NCBI RefSeq assembly: GCF_031455295.1 | Contig: NZ_JAVDSL010000003.1 | Location: 310,001 to 374,000 of the forward strand | DNA length: 64,000 bases | Direction: 5' to 3' | Origin: Leifsonia sp. 1010 | GTDB taxonomy: Bacteria > Actinomycetota > Actinomycetes > Actinomycetales > Microbacteriaceae | In this document: positions 18,680 to 26,752 of the stretch, one piece after another | Numbering within the stretch: position 1 is the stretch's first letter | Layout of the letters: each line of letters starts with the position of its first letter | Made by a program: the position numbers and the translations under genes | Notes under the pieces: model-generated | Seen by the model: only the letters and a program-made list of their open reading frames with translations | Databases searched by the model: none | Told to the model about the DNA's origin: nothing

Positions 18680-19209
18680 TGGGGGCGCAGCTGGTCGGAC
18701 GTGCGATCGCCTTCGCCGCCATGCATGATCTCAAGCCGAACGAATATCGGCTGCTGATCTTCATGGCATACACGGCGCTCGACTCCGACCAGCCCCCGCG
18801 ATACTTCGCTTCGCGTGAAATGTCCGCCTACGCCCTCGGCCGCATGCTCGCCGAGGGCGTAGATCTTTCAGACGCCCAGCTCAAGGAGCGCGCCTCAGCA
18901 TTCGAGCTGGTCAAGGTGGCAACGCGGGGCCTGGTCAACCTCGGAGCGATAGAGCGGCTCGAGCGAGGGCGGGCGGGGCGCCGGGCTGTGTACGGGGTCA
19001 CCTTCAGGGGAAAGAGTTCCTTTCCCCTAGAAGGAAAGGATTCCTTTCCCCTCGATGGAAAGCCGCTCTTTCCTTCAGGGGCAAGCGCACCTTTCCCCCA
19101 AGGAACCACTGAGGAACCAGAAAAAGATCTAGGCCGACGAACACCTCGCTTTACCGAACCATCTCACTTGAGGCCTGTGGATAACACCGAAGAGAGGAGA
19201 TCAGCATGA
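18679..19209 (+). CDS. Replication-initiator-like HTH protein with internal iterons
   Basis: A 176-residue protein overlapping the stop of the previous gene. Residues 1-110 look like a winged-helix DNA-binding domain of phage initiator type: MHDLKPNEYRLLIFMAYTAL, then AFELVKVATRGLVNLGAIER and a wing RGRAGRRAVYGVTF. It continues into a low-complexity stretch of 8-residue units such as GKDSFPLD coded by four 24-bp DNA repeats, then a charged tail. An initiator carrying its own origin repeats would parallel lambda O. That reading is an inference; a regulator is the alternative. Confidence 0.6.
   Translation: MGAQLVGRAIAFAAMHDLKPNEYRLLIFMAYTALDSDQPPRYFASREMSAYALGRMLAEGVDLSDAQLKERASAFELVKVATRGLVNLGAIERLERGRAGRRAVYGVTFRGKSSFPLEGKDSFPLDGKPLFPSGASAPFPQGTTEEPEKDLGRRTPRFTEPSHLRPVDNTEERRSA
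19006..19098. repeat. Four palindromic iterons spaced about 24 bp (candidate replication origin)
   Basis: Units of the form GGAAAG-N5-CTTTCC. Unit 1 (19006-19028) has perfect arms AGGGGAAA/TTTCCCCT. Unit 2 (about 19033-19049) is GGAAAGGA-T-TCCTTTCC. Unit 3 (19057-19073) is GGAAAG-CCGCT-CTTTCC. Unit 4 (19077-19098) is degenerate. Centres are about 24, 24 and 22 bp apart, in phase with the codons. Confidence 0.75.
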
Positions 19210-19424
19210 CCACGAACCTCGACCTAGGCGCCCGCTGCGACGAGCACGCCGGCGAGGCCTTCCAGGTTCGCTGCGCTGCATGCGACCAGGCCAACCGAGA
19301 GCTCGAGCAGCAGCAAGCCGACGAACGCCATCAACGCGCGATCCAACGCAACCTCGCTCTGGGGATCTCTCCCCACTCAAAACCTCAGCCCATCCGCCGG
19401 CTGCCGTACCGACAACGGCGATGA
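19206..19424 (+). CDS. Small cysteine-containing phage protein, 72 aa
   Basis: The ATG at 19206 overlaps the preceding stop (ATGA) and follows GAGAGGAG. It has a possible metal site CDEH...CAACDQAN near residues 11-27 followed by a Gln/Arg-rich helix. No known family is recognised. Part of the rightward operon. Confidence 0.6.
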   Translation: MTTNLDLGARCDEHAGEAFQVRCAACDQANRELEQQQADERHQRAIQRNLALGISPHSKPQPIRRLPYRQRR

Positions 19425-19435
19425 AGGAGCAGACG

Positions 19436-19819
19436 ATGATCGACCCAATCCCCGATGAACCATTCACCCTAACCGGCCCGGACGGCACTACTTACGATGC
19501 AGACCCTGAGACGGCGCGCGAGCACTTGGCGCGACTGGTCGGCGGAGTCATGGATATCACGCCCCGGAGCCCGAAGGACCAGTTCGCGCAGCAGCAGCTT
19601 TGGAAGGTCTGGAGTGAGACCAAATCGGCCGCGTACGTGCAATGGCTGGCGGAGCAGTCAATGCAACTCATCGCGCTCGAAATGCTGCACAGCGCGCAGA
19701 CATGGGAGTTAGCGGCCCGGCTTCGCCACATCAACGCACTGATCCTTGGATGGCGCCTCATCCGGCCCGTGGAAGCCGACGATCTTGTGGCTGACGCGGG
19801 AAGCGACCTGAGCTCGTGA
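19436..19819 (+). CDS. Hypothetical phage protein, 127 aa
   Basis: ATG at 19436 chosen because AAGGAG lies 8 nt upstream. The N-terminus LTGPDGTTYDADPETAREH is followed by a helical region containing WKVWSETKSAAYVQWLAEQS and an acidic tail. Function unknown. It follows the previous gene by 11 bp. Confidence 0.6.
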   Translation: MIDPIPDEPFTLTGPDGTTYDADPETAREHLARLVGGVMDITPRSPKDQFAQQQLWKVWSETKSAAYVQWLAEQSMQLIALEMLHSAQTWELAARLRHINALILGWRLIRPVEADDLVADAGSDLSS

Positions 19820-19871
19820 ACATCTTCGGATCTGCCAGTCGAGCGATCGAGGAGTGAGGGAGGGCCACGCG

Positions 19872-20291
19872 ATGGGCGACTCACGTGTCAGGAATGCGAT
19901 CGAACTGGTCGTCGGCAGCGGAGGACCAGAGGTGATAATCAGCGGCCGTGCGGCCGCTTTCCTACTTCGGTACGCCGGCCTCAACCAGTACCACGTCGAC
20001 CACCGAGGCGAGGATCCAGAAATCGACCAGACCCTTGTAGCCCTCAAGGTCGCGGCCCTCGCCTGGCGTGGTACCGCAACCGGAACCCGAGAGGCGGCGA
20101 GACCGGAACTCGACGCAAGATCGCAGTGGCTTAGCACCAGCCAAGCCGCAGCAGCGATCCAGGTGACCGACCGGGCAATCCGCAAGGCCATCCGGGAGAG
20201 ACGACTAGACGCAGAGAGGGTGGGCAGGACGTACCGCATCAGCCGCGAGCAACTCGCCCACTACCGAGAACGAAGGGGAAGCAGAGCATGA
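19872..20291 (+). CDS. Phage protein with C-terminal helix-turn-helix
   Basis: 139 residues from the ATG at 19872 (GAGGGAGG upstream). The C-terminal third QWLSTSQAAAAIQVTDRAIR followed by VGRTYRISREQLAHY is a clear MerR/excisionase-type HTH and wing. The N-terminal part is uncharacterised. It may regulate the rightward operon. Its stop overlaps the next start (ATGA). Confidence 0.7.
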   Translation: MGDSRVRNAIELVVGSGGPEVIISGRAAAFLLRYAGLNQYHVDHRGEDPEIDQTLVALKVAALAWRGTATGTREAARPELDARSQWLSTSQAAAAIQVTDRAIRKAIRERRLDAERVGRTYRISREQLAHYRERRGSRA

Positions 20292-20827
20292 GCCTCGATG
20301 CACTCGACGCGCAGATCGATGGACTGCGCGCCGACGCTGGACGAATCCAGGCAGCGACGAACCGGCGCGCGGCGGAGATCAACAGCGACACCACTCTCAG
20401 CGACGAAGGTAAGCGACAGGCCCACGAGCAGCGAATCGCGAGCGCAAAGCAGCAAACCCTCGCTCTGCGCGACAAGGAGATTGCTCTAGTCAAAGAGCAC
20501 ATCAGATCCCTCGAAACCAAGCTCGACGCGAAGGTGGGCTACGGGGCTACAGACCTCATCGCCTTCCGCGACGCCCAAGAACGCTCCGAGCGCATCGAGA
20601 GCGCCGAACAGGCATCACGAACTATGGGCCTTGCGCTGCGTAGCAACGACCGTACCCTTGCCCACGCATTGTTCCGCAGAGCCCTCGAAGCCGGTTGGAC
20701 CGACGCAGCTCGACAGTTCGAACAGGAGTACCCAGAGTCAGCAACAGCCGCCCGCGAAATCGAGAAGCTACAGGATTTCCTCCGCGAAGGTGGCTTCGCC
20801 CGCGCAGCTCACTACATGGTGGTGTGA
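20288..20827 (+). CDS. Coiled-coil phage protein, 179 aa
   Basis: Starts at the ATG overlapping the previous stop, after AGGGGAAG. Residues 1-75 are a long helical coiled coil rich in Ala, Gln and Arg. The rest is helical, with AHALFRRALEAGWTDAARQF near 125-145. Resembles short scaffolding-like or hypothetical proteins found ahead of HNH genes in actinophages; no function is assigned. Confidence 0.6.
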   Translation: MSLDALDAQIDGLRADAGRIQAATNRRAAEINSDTTLSDEGKRQAHEQRIASAKQQTLALRDKEIALVKEHIRSLETKLDAKVGYGATDLIAFRDAQERSERIESAEQASRTMGLALRSNDRTLAHALFRRALEAGWTDAARQFEQEYPESATAAREIEKLQDFLREGGFARAAHYMVV

Positions 20828-20828
20828 C

Positions 20829-21113
20829 ATGAACGGCCAGCCGAAACCCACCAAGGGCATCGTGCACATCGACAATCACGAGCAGGAGCTTCTCGAACCA
20901 GAAGCAAGGACGTTGTTCCTCCTGGCCGTCACCACAGCCCGCCGCGGAGGAGGCGCACTGGCTATCAGTCCGCACGTCATGGTCATGATCACCCCGAACA
21001 CCCGAGTCAGCCTCACCATCCCGGACGGCTTCGCCGAAGAGTATGACCCAGGAGCACTGCTCAACACCAAGCTCACACAGCGCGCAACGAAGCGCGCACA
21101 GGCGGTGATCTGA
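20829..21113 (+). CDS. Hypothetical phage protein, 94 aa
   Basis: ATG at 20829, one base after the previous stop. It contains LEPEARTLFLLAVTTARRGG near 25-44 and a beta-rich segment, with a basic C-terminus LTQRATKRAQAVI. No recognised family. One base separates it from the HNH gene. Confidence 0.55.
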   Translation: MNGQPKPTKGIVHIDNHEQELLEPEARTLFLLAVTTARRGGGALAISPHVMVMITPNTRVSLTIPDGFAEEYDPGALLNTKLTQRATKRAQAVI

Positions 21114-21114
21114 C

Positions 21115-21397
21115 ATGGCTGGTACACCGAGGAGCACCACACTCAGACAGCGCATGAGGGACCGAATCCGCAAGACAGGTGCAGCTTGTCACCTTTGCGG
21201 TGAGGCGATCGACTACACGCTGCCGCACACGAACCCGCGATCGTTCGTCATCGACCATCTCGTTCCCCTCTCCAAGGGAGGAGAGGATGCGCTGCACAAC
21301 GTCAAGGCAGCGCACCGACAATCGAGACTGCAACAGCGCGAAACGAGCTCGCCTCATCCCCGCAACCATCCGGCGATCCGGATCACTCGACCGATGA
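21115..21397 (+). pseudogene. HNH endonuclease, frameshifted near the C-terminus
   Basis: Small HNH nuclease of the kind found next to phage terminases. It has a CHLCGE zinc knuckle near 24-29, then IDHLVPLSKGG, LHN and AAHR, so the H-N-H residues are present. After AAHR the frame is shifted: removing the 7 bases at 21319-21325 restores DCNSAKRARLIP and a stop at 21397, the expected family ending. As it stands, translation runs on in another frame to 21498 with an unrelated Pro/Arg-rich tail. Confidence 0.7.
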
Positions 21398-21494
21398 GTA
21401 GGGGGAGGTGCCCGGGTCCCCTCACCCGTAGTACCTCCGGTGTCAGGCCACATCTCTCCCCGACTTTTTTTTCCACACGAATGGAGAGCACGGC

Positions 21495-24218
21495 ATGACC
21501 GACCGCACCGTGAAGGTTTCGCTGATCGCTCAGGTGTCTGGGTACATCCAGGGCATGGAGAAGGCCGCCCGGGCTACGAAGGAGACCGGTACTGAGGCTG
21601 AGAAGCTCGCGCAGAAGAAGGAAGCGTTCAACCAGTTGGGTAACGCGGCCCTGGCAATGGGCGCGGTGGCTGCGGCTGGTGTGGCGATCGCGATCAAGAA
21701 GTTCGCCGACTGGGATGCGCAGATGTCGCAGGTGCAGACCCTGTCGCACGCAACAGCGGATGACATGGACAAGCTTCGTGCTGCGTCGTTGAGCATGGGT
21801 CAGGCGATCGGGTTCTCCGCGACTGAGGTTGCGGACGCTGAGACGGAGCTCGTCAAGGCAGGCATCTCGGTCAAGGACATGCTCGGCGGTGCCCTCAAGG
21901 GTGCCCTGGACTTGGCTGCGGCCGGTCAGTTGAACGTGGCCGATGCGACGTCGATCGCAGCGTCCGCGATGACGCAGTTCAAGCTACAGGGCCAGGACGT
22001 CCCGCATATCGCGGACCTCCTCGCCGCCGGCGCGGACAAGGCCCTCGGCTCCGTGCAAGACCTCGGGCAGGGGCTCAAGTATGTCGGCCCGGTTGCCGCG
22101 AGCATGGGCATCAGCATCGAGCAGACCGTAGGCACTCTTGCGGAGCTCGCGCAGAACGGGATCCTGGCCGACCAGGCGGGCACCTCGCTTCGAGGCATGC
22201 TGTCTTCTCTCACGTCACCTTCCGCGATCGCACGGAAGACGATGGACCAGTACGGCATCAGCGTTTACGACGCCACCGGGAAGTTCATCGGGTTCAACGG
22301 TGTCGCGGAACAGCTGCGCACGAAGCTCGGATCCCTTGACCAACAGACCCGGCAGACCGCTCTGGGCCAGATATTCGGTAACGAGCAGATCACCACTGCC
22401 ACAGTGCTCATGCAGGGCGGCGCAGCGGCTGTCAACAAGTGGACGAAGGCCGTCGACGATCAGGGATTCGCGGCCGAGCAGGCCCGTGGCAAGCTCGACA
22501 ACCTCAACGGTGATCTCTCGAAACTGGCAGCTGCCTTCGACACCGCTCTGATTAGGACCGGTTCGTCCGCGAACGATGTGCTCCGCGGAACCGTGCAGGG
22601 CGTAACCGCGCTTACAAAAGCGTTCGGCGACCTCCCCGGCCCCGCGCAGGGTGTGATCCTCGCCTCGGGCGCCTTGGTGGCAGGTGTGGGTCTCCTTGGT
22701 GGTGGTGTGCTCAAGGTCGTGCCCATGCTGGGCAACTTCCGCACCGCCCTCGACACCCTCGGAACGTCAATGCGCACGGTGGGCATCGCTGGCGGCGCCG
22801 TGGGTCTCGCAGTCACGGGCTTGATCGCCATCGTCGCCGCGGTGGCCACGTCGCAGGCTGAGGCACAGCAGCGCACCGACGACTTCACCGCGTCGCTGGA
22901 TCAGAACACCGGCGCGATCACGAAGAACACTCGCGCGACGGCGGCGAAACAGCTCCACGACAACGGGTCTATCGCCGCGGCGAACAAGCTCAACATCAGC
23001 CTGAAAACGGTCACCGATGCCTCTCTCGGCAACGCGAAGGCGATCGATGAGCTCAACGCGAGGTACGCCGAATACGACGCCCTCCGCGCCGCCCAAAAGG
23101 GCCGACTGTCCCCTGAGATCAACGCGGAAGGTGTCGCCTGGGCCACGCTACGGAACGGCGTAAGCGGCACCGCCGAGAGCCTGAAGAACGCCCAGCGCGA
23201 CATCAAGAACACAAACGAAGCACTCGGTGAAAACGCCGACGCTGCCGACGAGAACACAGGAAGCGTCGAAGCGGCGTCGAAAGCCTACCTAGATGCAGCA
23301 GACAGCGCCGGAAACCTCAACGACCAGATCCGCCAACTGACCGACGAGGTCAACAAGGCGAACGGTGTCGGCCAGGACGCGGTCTCGGCGAACGCTTCCT
23401 ACCAGGACTCGCTTCAGAAGGTGAAAGAGACCATCGACAAGGTGAAGGACGGCGCCGAAGGCTACTCGTCTTCCTTGGATGCCAACACTGCCGCAGGCGC
23501 GGACAACATTCAGATGTTCTCGGATCTTGCCTCCAAGTCGCAGGATGCTGCGAAGGCACAACTCGCAGTCGACGGAAACACGCAGGCGTACATCGGCAAC
23601 CTGCAGGCCGGTCGGCAAACGCTGATCGACAACATCACGGCCCTCGGCGGCACTGCTGCTCAGGCGTCCGCGATCGCTGACCAGGTGTACCGGATCCCGG
23701 ACCAGAAGGCAGTGAAGGTTCTTGCCGACACCCTCGCTGCAAAGAACGCGCTGGACAACTTCTACGCCCGTTTCATTGAGGTCACGAAGGACCGTGTCGC
23801 GCACATCCTCGTGCAGGCCACGAACCCGAAAGTTGGGTTCGGTCTCGGTGACGGTCATGCGTACGGTGGCGCGATCGCGGGGCCTGGCGGGCCGCGTGAC
23901 GACAAGGCGGGCCTGTATCCGCTGTCGAACGGTGAGCACGTGCTTACCGCCTCCGACGTGAACGCGATGGGTGGGCAGCGTGCGGTGTACGAGTTCCGCG
24001 CGAACCTGCACCGTGGCTTCGCCTATGGCGGCACACCGACATATGTGCCCGCCTCGACCTACTCGACCACTCAAACCGTGGTGCTTCCTCCCGCACAGGT
24101 GTCTCTGGCGGGGGCGACCCTGCAGGCCACGATCGACGGCCGGCCGATTCAGATCATGATCACGGATCAGATCGTCAAAAACGAGCGAGCTCAGGCTCGC
24201 CGAACGCGGATGGGATGA
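21495..24218 (+). CDS. Phage tail tape measure protein (TP901 type)
   Basis: 907 residues, intact. Sets tail length and sits inside the tail tube of siphophages. The core WDAQMSQVQTLSHATADDMD through LKYVGPVAASMGISIEQTV and GMLSSLTSP is the TP901 tape-measure domain (about residues 75-300). Hydrophobic segments near 385-410 and 420-455 and long coiled coils (about 470-720) follow. The C-terminus has a Gly-rich GPGGPRDDKAGLYPLSNGEH motif typical of actinophage tape measures. It begins directly after the HNH region with no tail-chaperone or head genes ahead. Confidence 0.93.
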   Translation: MTDRTVKVSLIAQVSGYIQGMEKAARATKETGTEAEKLAQKKEAFNQLGNAALAMGAVAAAGVAIAIKKFADWDAQMSQVQTLSHATADDMDKLRAASLSMGQAIGFSATEVADAETELVKAGISVKDMLGGALKGALDLAAAGQLNVADATSIAASAMTQFKLQGQDVPHIADLLAAGADKALGSVQDLGQGLKYVGPVAASMGISIEQTVGTLAELAQNGILADQAGTSLRGMLSSLTSPSAIARKTMDQYGISVYDATGKFIGFNGVAEQLRTKLGSLDQQTRQTALGQIFGNEQITTATVLMQGGAAAVNKWTKAVDDQGFAAEQARGKLDNLNGDLSKLAAAFDTALIRTGSSANDVLRGTVQGVTALTKAFGDLPGPAQGVILASGALVAGVGLLGGGVLKVVPMLGNFRTALDTLGTSMRTVGIAGGAVGLAVTGLIAIVAAVATSQAEAQQRTDDFTASLDQNTGAITKNTRATAAKQLHDNGSIAAANKLNISLKTVTDASLGNAKAIDELNARYAEYDALRAAQKGRLSPEINAEGVAWATLRNGVSGTAESLKNAQRDIKNTNEALGENADAADENTGSVEAASKAYLDAADSAGNLNDQIRQLTDEVNKANGVGQDAVSANASYQDSLQKVKETIDKVKDGAEGYSSSLDANTAAGADNIQMFSDLASKSQDAAKAQLAVDGNTQAYIGNLQAGRQTLIDNITALGGTAAQASAIADQVYRIPDQKAVKVLADTLAAKNALDNFYARFIEVTKDRVAHILVQATNPKVGFGLGDGHAYGGAIAGPGGPRDDKAGLYPLSNGEHVLTASDVNAMGGQRAVYEFRANLHRGFAYGGTPTYVPASTYSTTQTVVLPPAQVSLAGATLQATIDGRPIQIMITDQIVKNERAQARRTRMG

Positions 24219-24263
24219 CCCGGGCCCGACATCAAGCACCACACCAACGAGGAGGAGACGAAC

Positions 24264-24359
24264 ATGAGCACCACCGATGACCGCAACCAACCCAATGAGC
24301 AGTCCCAGGCAATCGGGTACGTGATCGCTACCGTGCAGGCAGAACCAGAAGACGACTGA
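24264..24359 (+). CDS. Tiny ORF between tape measure and tail fibre, 31 aa
   Basis: ATG at 24264 with AGGAGGAG 7 nt upstream. It codes for an acidic peptide (MSTTDDRNQPNEQSQAIGYV start), and its stop overlaps the next ATG (TGATG). Strong ribosome site and coupling support expression. Function unknown. Confidence 0.55.
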   Translation: MSTTDDRNQPNEQSQAIGYVIATVQAEPEDD

Positions 24360-25609
24360 TGGCCTCGCTTCGCACGCTCGTCGCCCCCGGCGTGCTCCGC
24401 GGCGTCGGCCTACCCGACGTCACGTTCAGCGTGAGCATGCCGTCGTACCCGCAACCAACAATCCCGCCCGGAACACCAGTGGTGGAGTACTCGACCCTCT
24501 ACCGAGTCGGCGACACCGACATCAACGCCGGCCTGAACCGGCTGACGACCCCCTCGATCGTCCATTTCAATCCAGGACTGTACGAGATCGTGGACTTCAA
24601 GACGGCCACTGCGCCGGCAGCGTACGGGGTACTAGCGCTCAACTGCCTCGGCATCATCGGCTCAGGTGTTGACAAGACGGTATTCCAGATGCGACCTGGC
24701 TCATCCACGAAGGCGTCCTTCGTCCCAAAGCAATCCGCGGGCGGCACGAACCAGCTGTACCTCATGCGCCTGTCGAAGTCGCTGATCGTGTGTCGTGACT
24801 TCACGCTCGCCGGCACGGATCAGCCAACGGACCCAAACACCGGGCTTCCGCACCTGTTCAACGGCTTCTTCAACTACATCACCACCGGTGCGCAGTTCTA
24901 CAACATCAAGATCAGCGGCGTACCCGGTGACGCCACATTCCCGCCCGGCGAGACCTTCGGCTTCAACTGCTACAAGGACACCAACACCGTCATCACCTAC
25001 ATGGAAGTCGACGGATACACCTGGACCTACACGAACACAGGCGCTCCAGACGGAACGCTCGCGAGAACCCGGGGATCGCACCGCGGCGGCTCACCGCTCG
25101 GTCACAACAACTCAAAGAACGTCAAAGAGTACGGGTGCAACTTCCACGACGGCATCATCTCCACCCATACCTCCTCCTACTCAGGCGCCCCAACCGACAT
25201 CAACGCCGTCACGTCCGGGGTGGAAACCTACTGGTGCACCTCAGCCAACAACGGGCAGAACCAAGGCTGGAACCACGAGAACACCTACGGGCGCATATTC
25301 CACGACCACCCCACCACGACGCTAAACAACATCGGGTGGACAGGAAACCACATGCTGTTCGACTCCCGCCTCGGCGACAACCCCGACATCACCATCAACG
25401 AGCCGACATGGACAAACGGCCACGCCAACTACAACGGCATGTTCATCATCCGGATCCACCCCCAATACGACGGCGTGACAAACACCCAAACCACCATCCC
25501 CAAAGTCATCAAGAACGGCATCCAGCTCACACCCGTGAACGTGTCGTCCCAGCCGACCGGGCTGATGACCCAATCCCCAAATCAGTACTTCGTCGTCGTT
25601 CGAGCATAA
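24359..25609 (+). CDS. Minor tail or fibre protein with beta-helix-like body
   Basis: 416 residues. After an N-terminal VAPGVLRGVGLPDVTFSV the protein looks like a right-handed parallel beta-helix of pectate-lyase/tailspike type: VHFNPGLYEIVDF, LNCLGIIGSGVDKTVFQM, IVCRDFTLAG, FYNIKISG, ISTHTSSYSG. Such proteins form tail tips or receptor-binding spikes in actinophages. Whether it has enzymatic activity cannot be told. It follows the tape measure, the usual position. Confidence 0.75.
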   Translation: MASLRTLVAPGVLRGVGLPDVTFSVSMPSYPQPTIPPGTPVVEYSTLYRVGDTDINAGLNRLTTPSIVHFNPGLYEIVDFKTATAPAAYGVLALNCLGIIGSGVDKTVFQMRPGSSTKASFVPKQSAGGTNQLYLMRLSKSLIVCRDFTLAGTDQPTDPNTGLPHLFNGFFNYITTGAQFYNIKISGVPGDATFPPGETFGFNCYKDTNTVITYMEVDGYTWTYTNTGAPDGTLARTRGSHRGGSPLGHNNSKNVKEYGCNFHDGIISTHTSSYSGAPTDINAVTSGVETYWCTSANNGQNQGWNHENTYGRIFHDHPTTTLNNIGWTGNHMLFDSRLGDNPDITINEPTWTNGHANYNGMFIIRIHPQYDGVTNTQTTIPKVIKNGIQLTPVNVSSQPTGLMTQSPNQYFVVVRA

Positions 25610-25619
25610 GGAGAAACCA

Positions 25620-26531
25620 ATGACCCTCAAGCAAGTCCTCTGGGACGGCCAGACCAACGGCGCCACCGCAACCAGCGCCCTCCTCACCGGAAACTCCGGC
25701 TACACAGTCACAGCACCATCCACAATCACCTTCTCCACCGCCGACGGGATGCGAGGCACCACCGGCCTCCGCGTCAACGTGGGTACGGCCACGGCCATCG
25801 TCAGATACGACATGAACGCGGACAACGACATCGCCGCATTCAGCCTCGTGTTCACCATGCCGGCATCCGCACCCGGCGCGTTCGCCCAGTTCTTCTCCGT
25901 CCGTACCGGATCAGGACGAGCTGCAAGCCTCGGAATCAGCACCAACGGGCGACTTTATGTCGCCGACGCCGGCGCATCCGGTGGAACCATCACGTACGTC
26001 ACCCCCACCGCTGGAACGCTTGCCTACGGCAGCCAGTATCGGGTGGAGCTGCGCTTGCAGGGCAACTCGACGACGGCAGGCAAGATCAACTGTGCCGTGT
26101 ACAGCCCCTCAAGTACCTCAAGCGCGATCGCCACGATGACGCCGGTCACGAACGCCAACCTGACGGCCGCCACACTGCATCAGGTGGAGATCGGCAATTC
26201 GGGACCTACCGCCATATCCGTCGGACTCGAAGACCTGCAGATGGACGATGGCCGTACAACTGAAATCGGTCCGGTACTCGTCCCGCTCGCCGCACCGTCC
26301 GTGACGGCGGGAACGACAACGAATCCGTCCGCGACTGGCGCGACAGATGGTTCTCAGGTGGTGTTGTGGGCGGCCGTGGCGAACGCGGCCAGCTACGACG
26401 CGTACAAGGCCACCAACACCTCACCCGCGCAGTCGGACTTCGCACTAGTGGCGTCCAACGTCACCTCCCCGTACACATTCACCGGCCTTGGGGCTGGACC
26501 GTACGCGTTCGGGATCATGGCTAAGCCCTAA
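25620..26531 (+). CDS. Minor tail protein with lectin-like and FN3-like domains
   Basis: 303 residues from an ATG with AAGGAG upstream. Residues 1-215 are beta-rich and laminin-G/concanavalin-like (FSLVFTMPASAPGAFAQFFS, YRVELRLQG, LHQVEIGNSG). Residues 220-303 resemble a fibronectin type III domain (VVLWAAVANAASYDAYKATN, YTFTGLGAGPYAFGIM). Probably an appendage or receptor-binding protein acting with the preceding gene. Confidence 0.7.
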   Translation: MTLKQVLWDGQTNGATATSALLTGNSGYTVTAPSTITFSTADGMRGTTGLRVNVGTATAIVRYDMNADNDIAAFSLVFTMPASAPGAFAQFFSVRTGSGRAASLGISTNGRLYVADAGASGGTITYVTPTAGTLAYGSQYRVELRLQGNSTTAGKINCAVYSPSSTSSAIATMTPVTNANLTAATLHQVEIGNSGPTAISVGLEDLQMDDGRTTEIGPVLVPLAAPSVTAGTTTNPSATGATDGSQVVLWAAVANAASYDAYKATNTSPAQSDFALVASNVTSPYTFTGLGAGPYAFGIMAKP

Positions 26532-26671
26532 CCCACGGGCGGTTCATCCGCCCGGATGAGGATTCGGCGCCCCTCGATGATGTGGCGCTGCTGGCGCACA
26601 TGGCGGACGTTCGGGACACGGGACGGTATGGGGAGCTGCTCTCTGAGGCCACGTCTGATCGTGCGGACTAG
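26525..26671 (+). pseudogene. Possible C-terminal fragment of a lost phage gene
   Basis: An open frame with strongly GC-ending codons reads RPDEDSAPLDDVALLAHMAD then a short charged tail to a TAG at 26671. It lacks a start with a ribosome site and overlaps the end of the fibre gene by 7 bp. It looks like the 3' end of a gene whose front was deleted. Identity unknown. Confidence 0.35.
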
Positions 26672-26752
26672 ACGAATTATGACTTCGGCATATCCTTGTG
26701 TCCCTCGCGGTACAACTCGACCGCCGCTTCCCAAACCGCTTCGCGTTAAATA

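Noticed and set aside
24264-26531. Tail assembly chaperone frameshift site near the tape measure gene
   Set aside because: The chaperone genes that normally carry a programmed slip precede the tape measure, and no such genes are present here.
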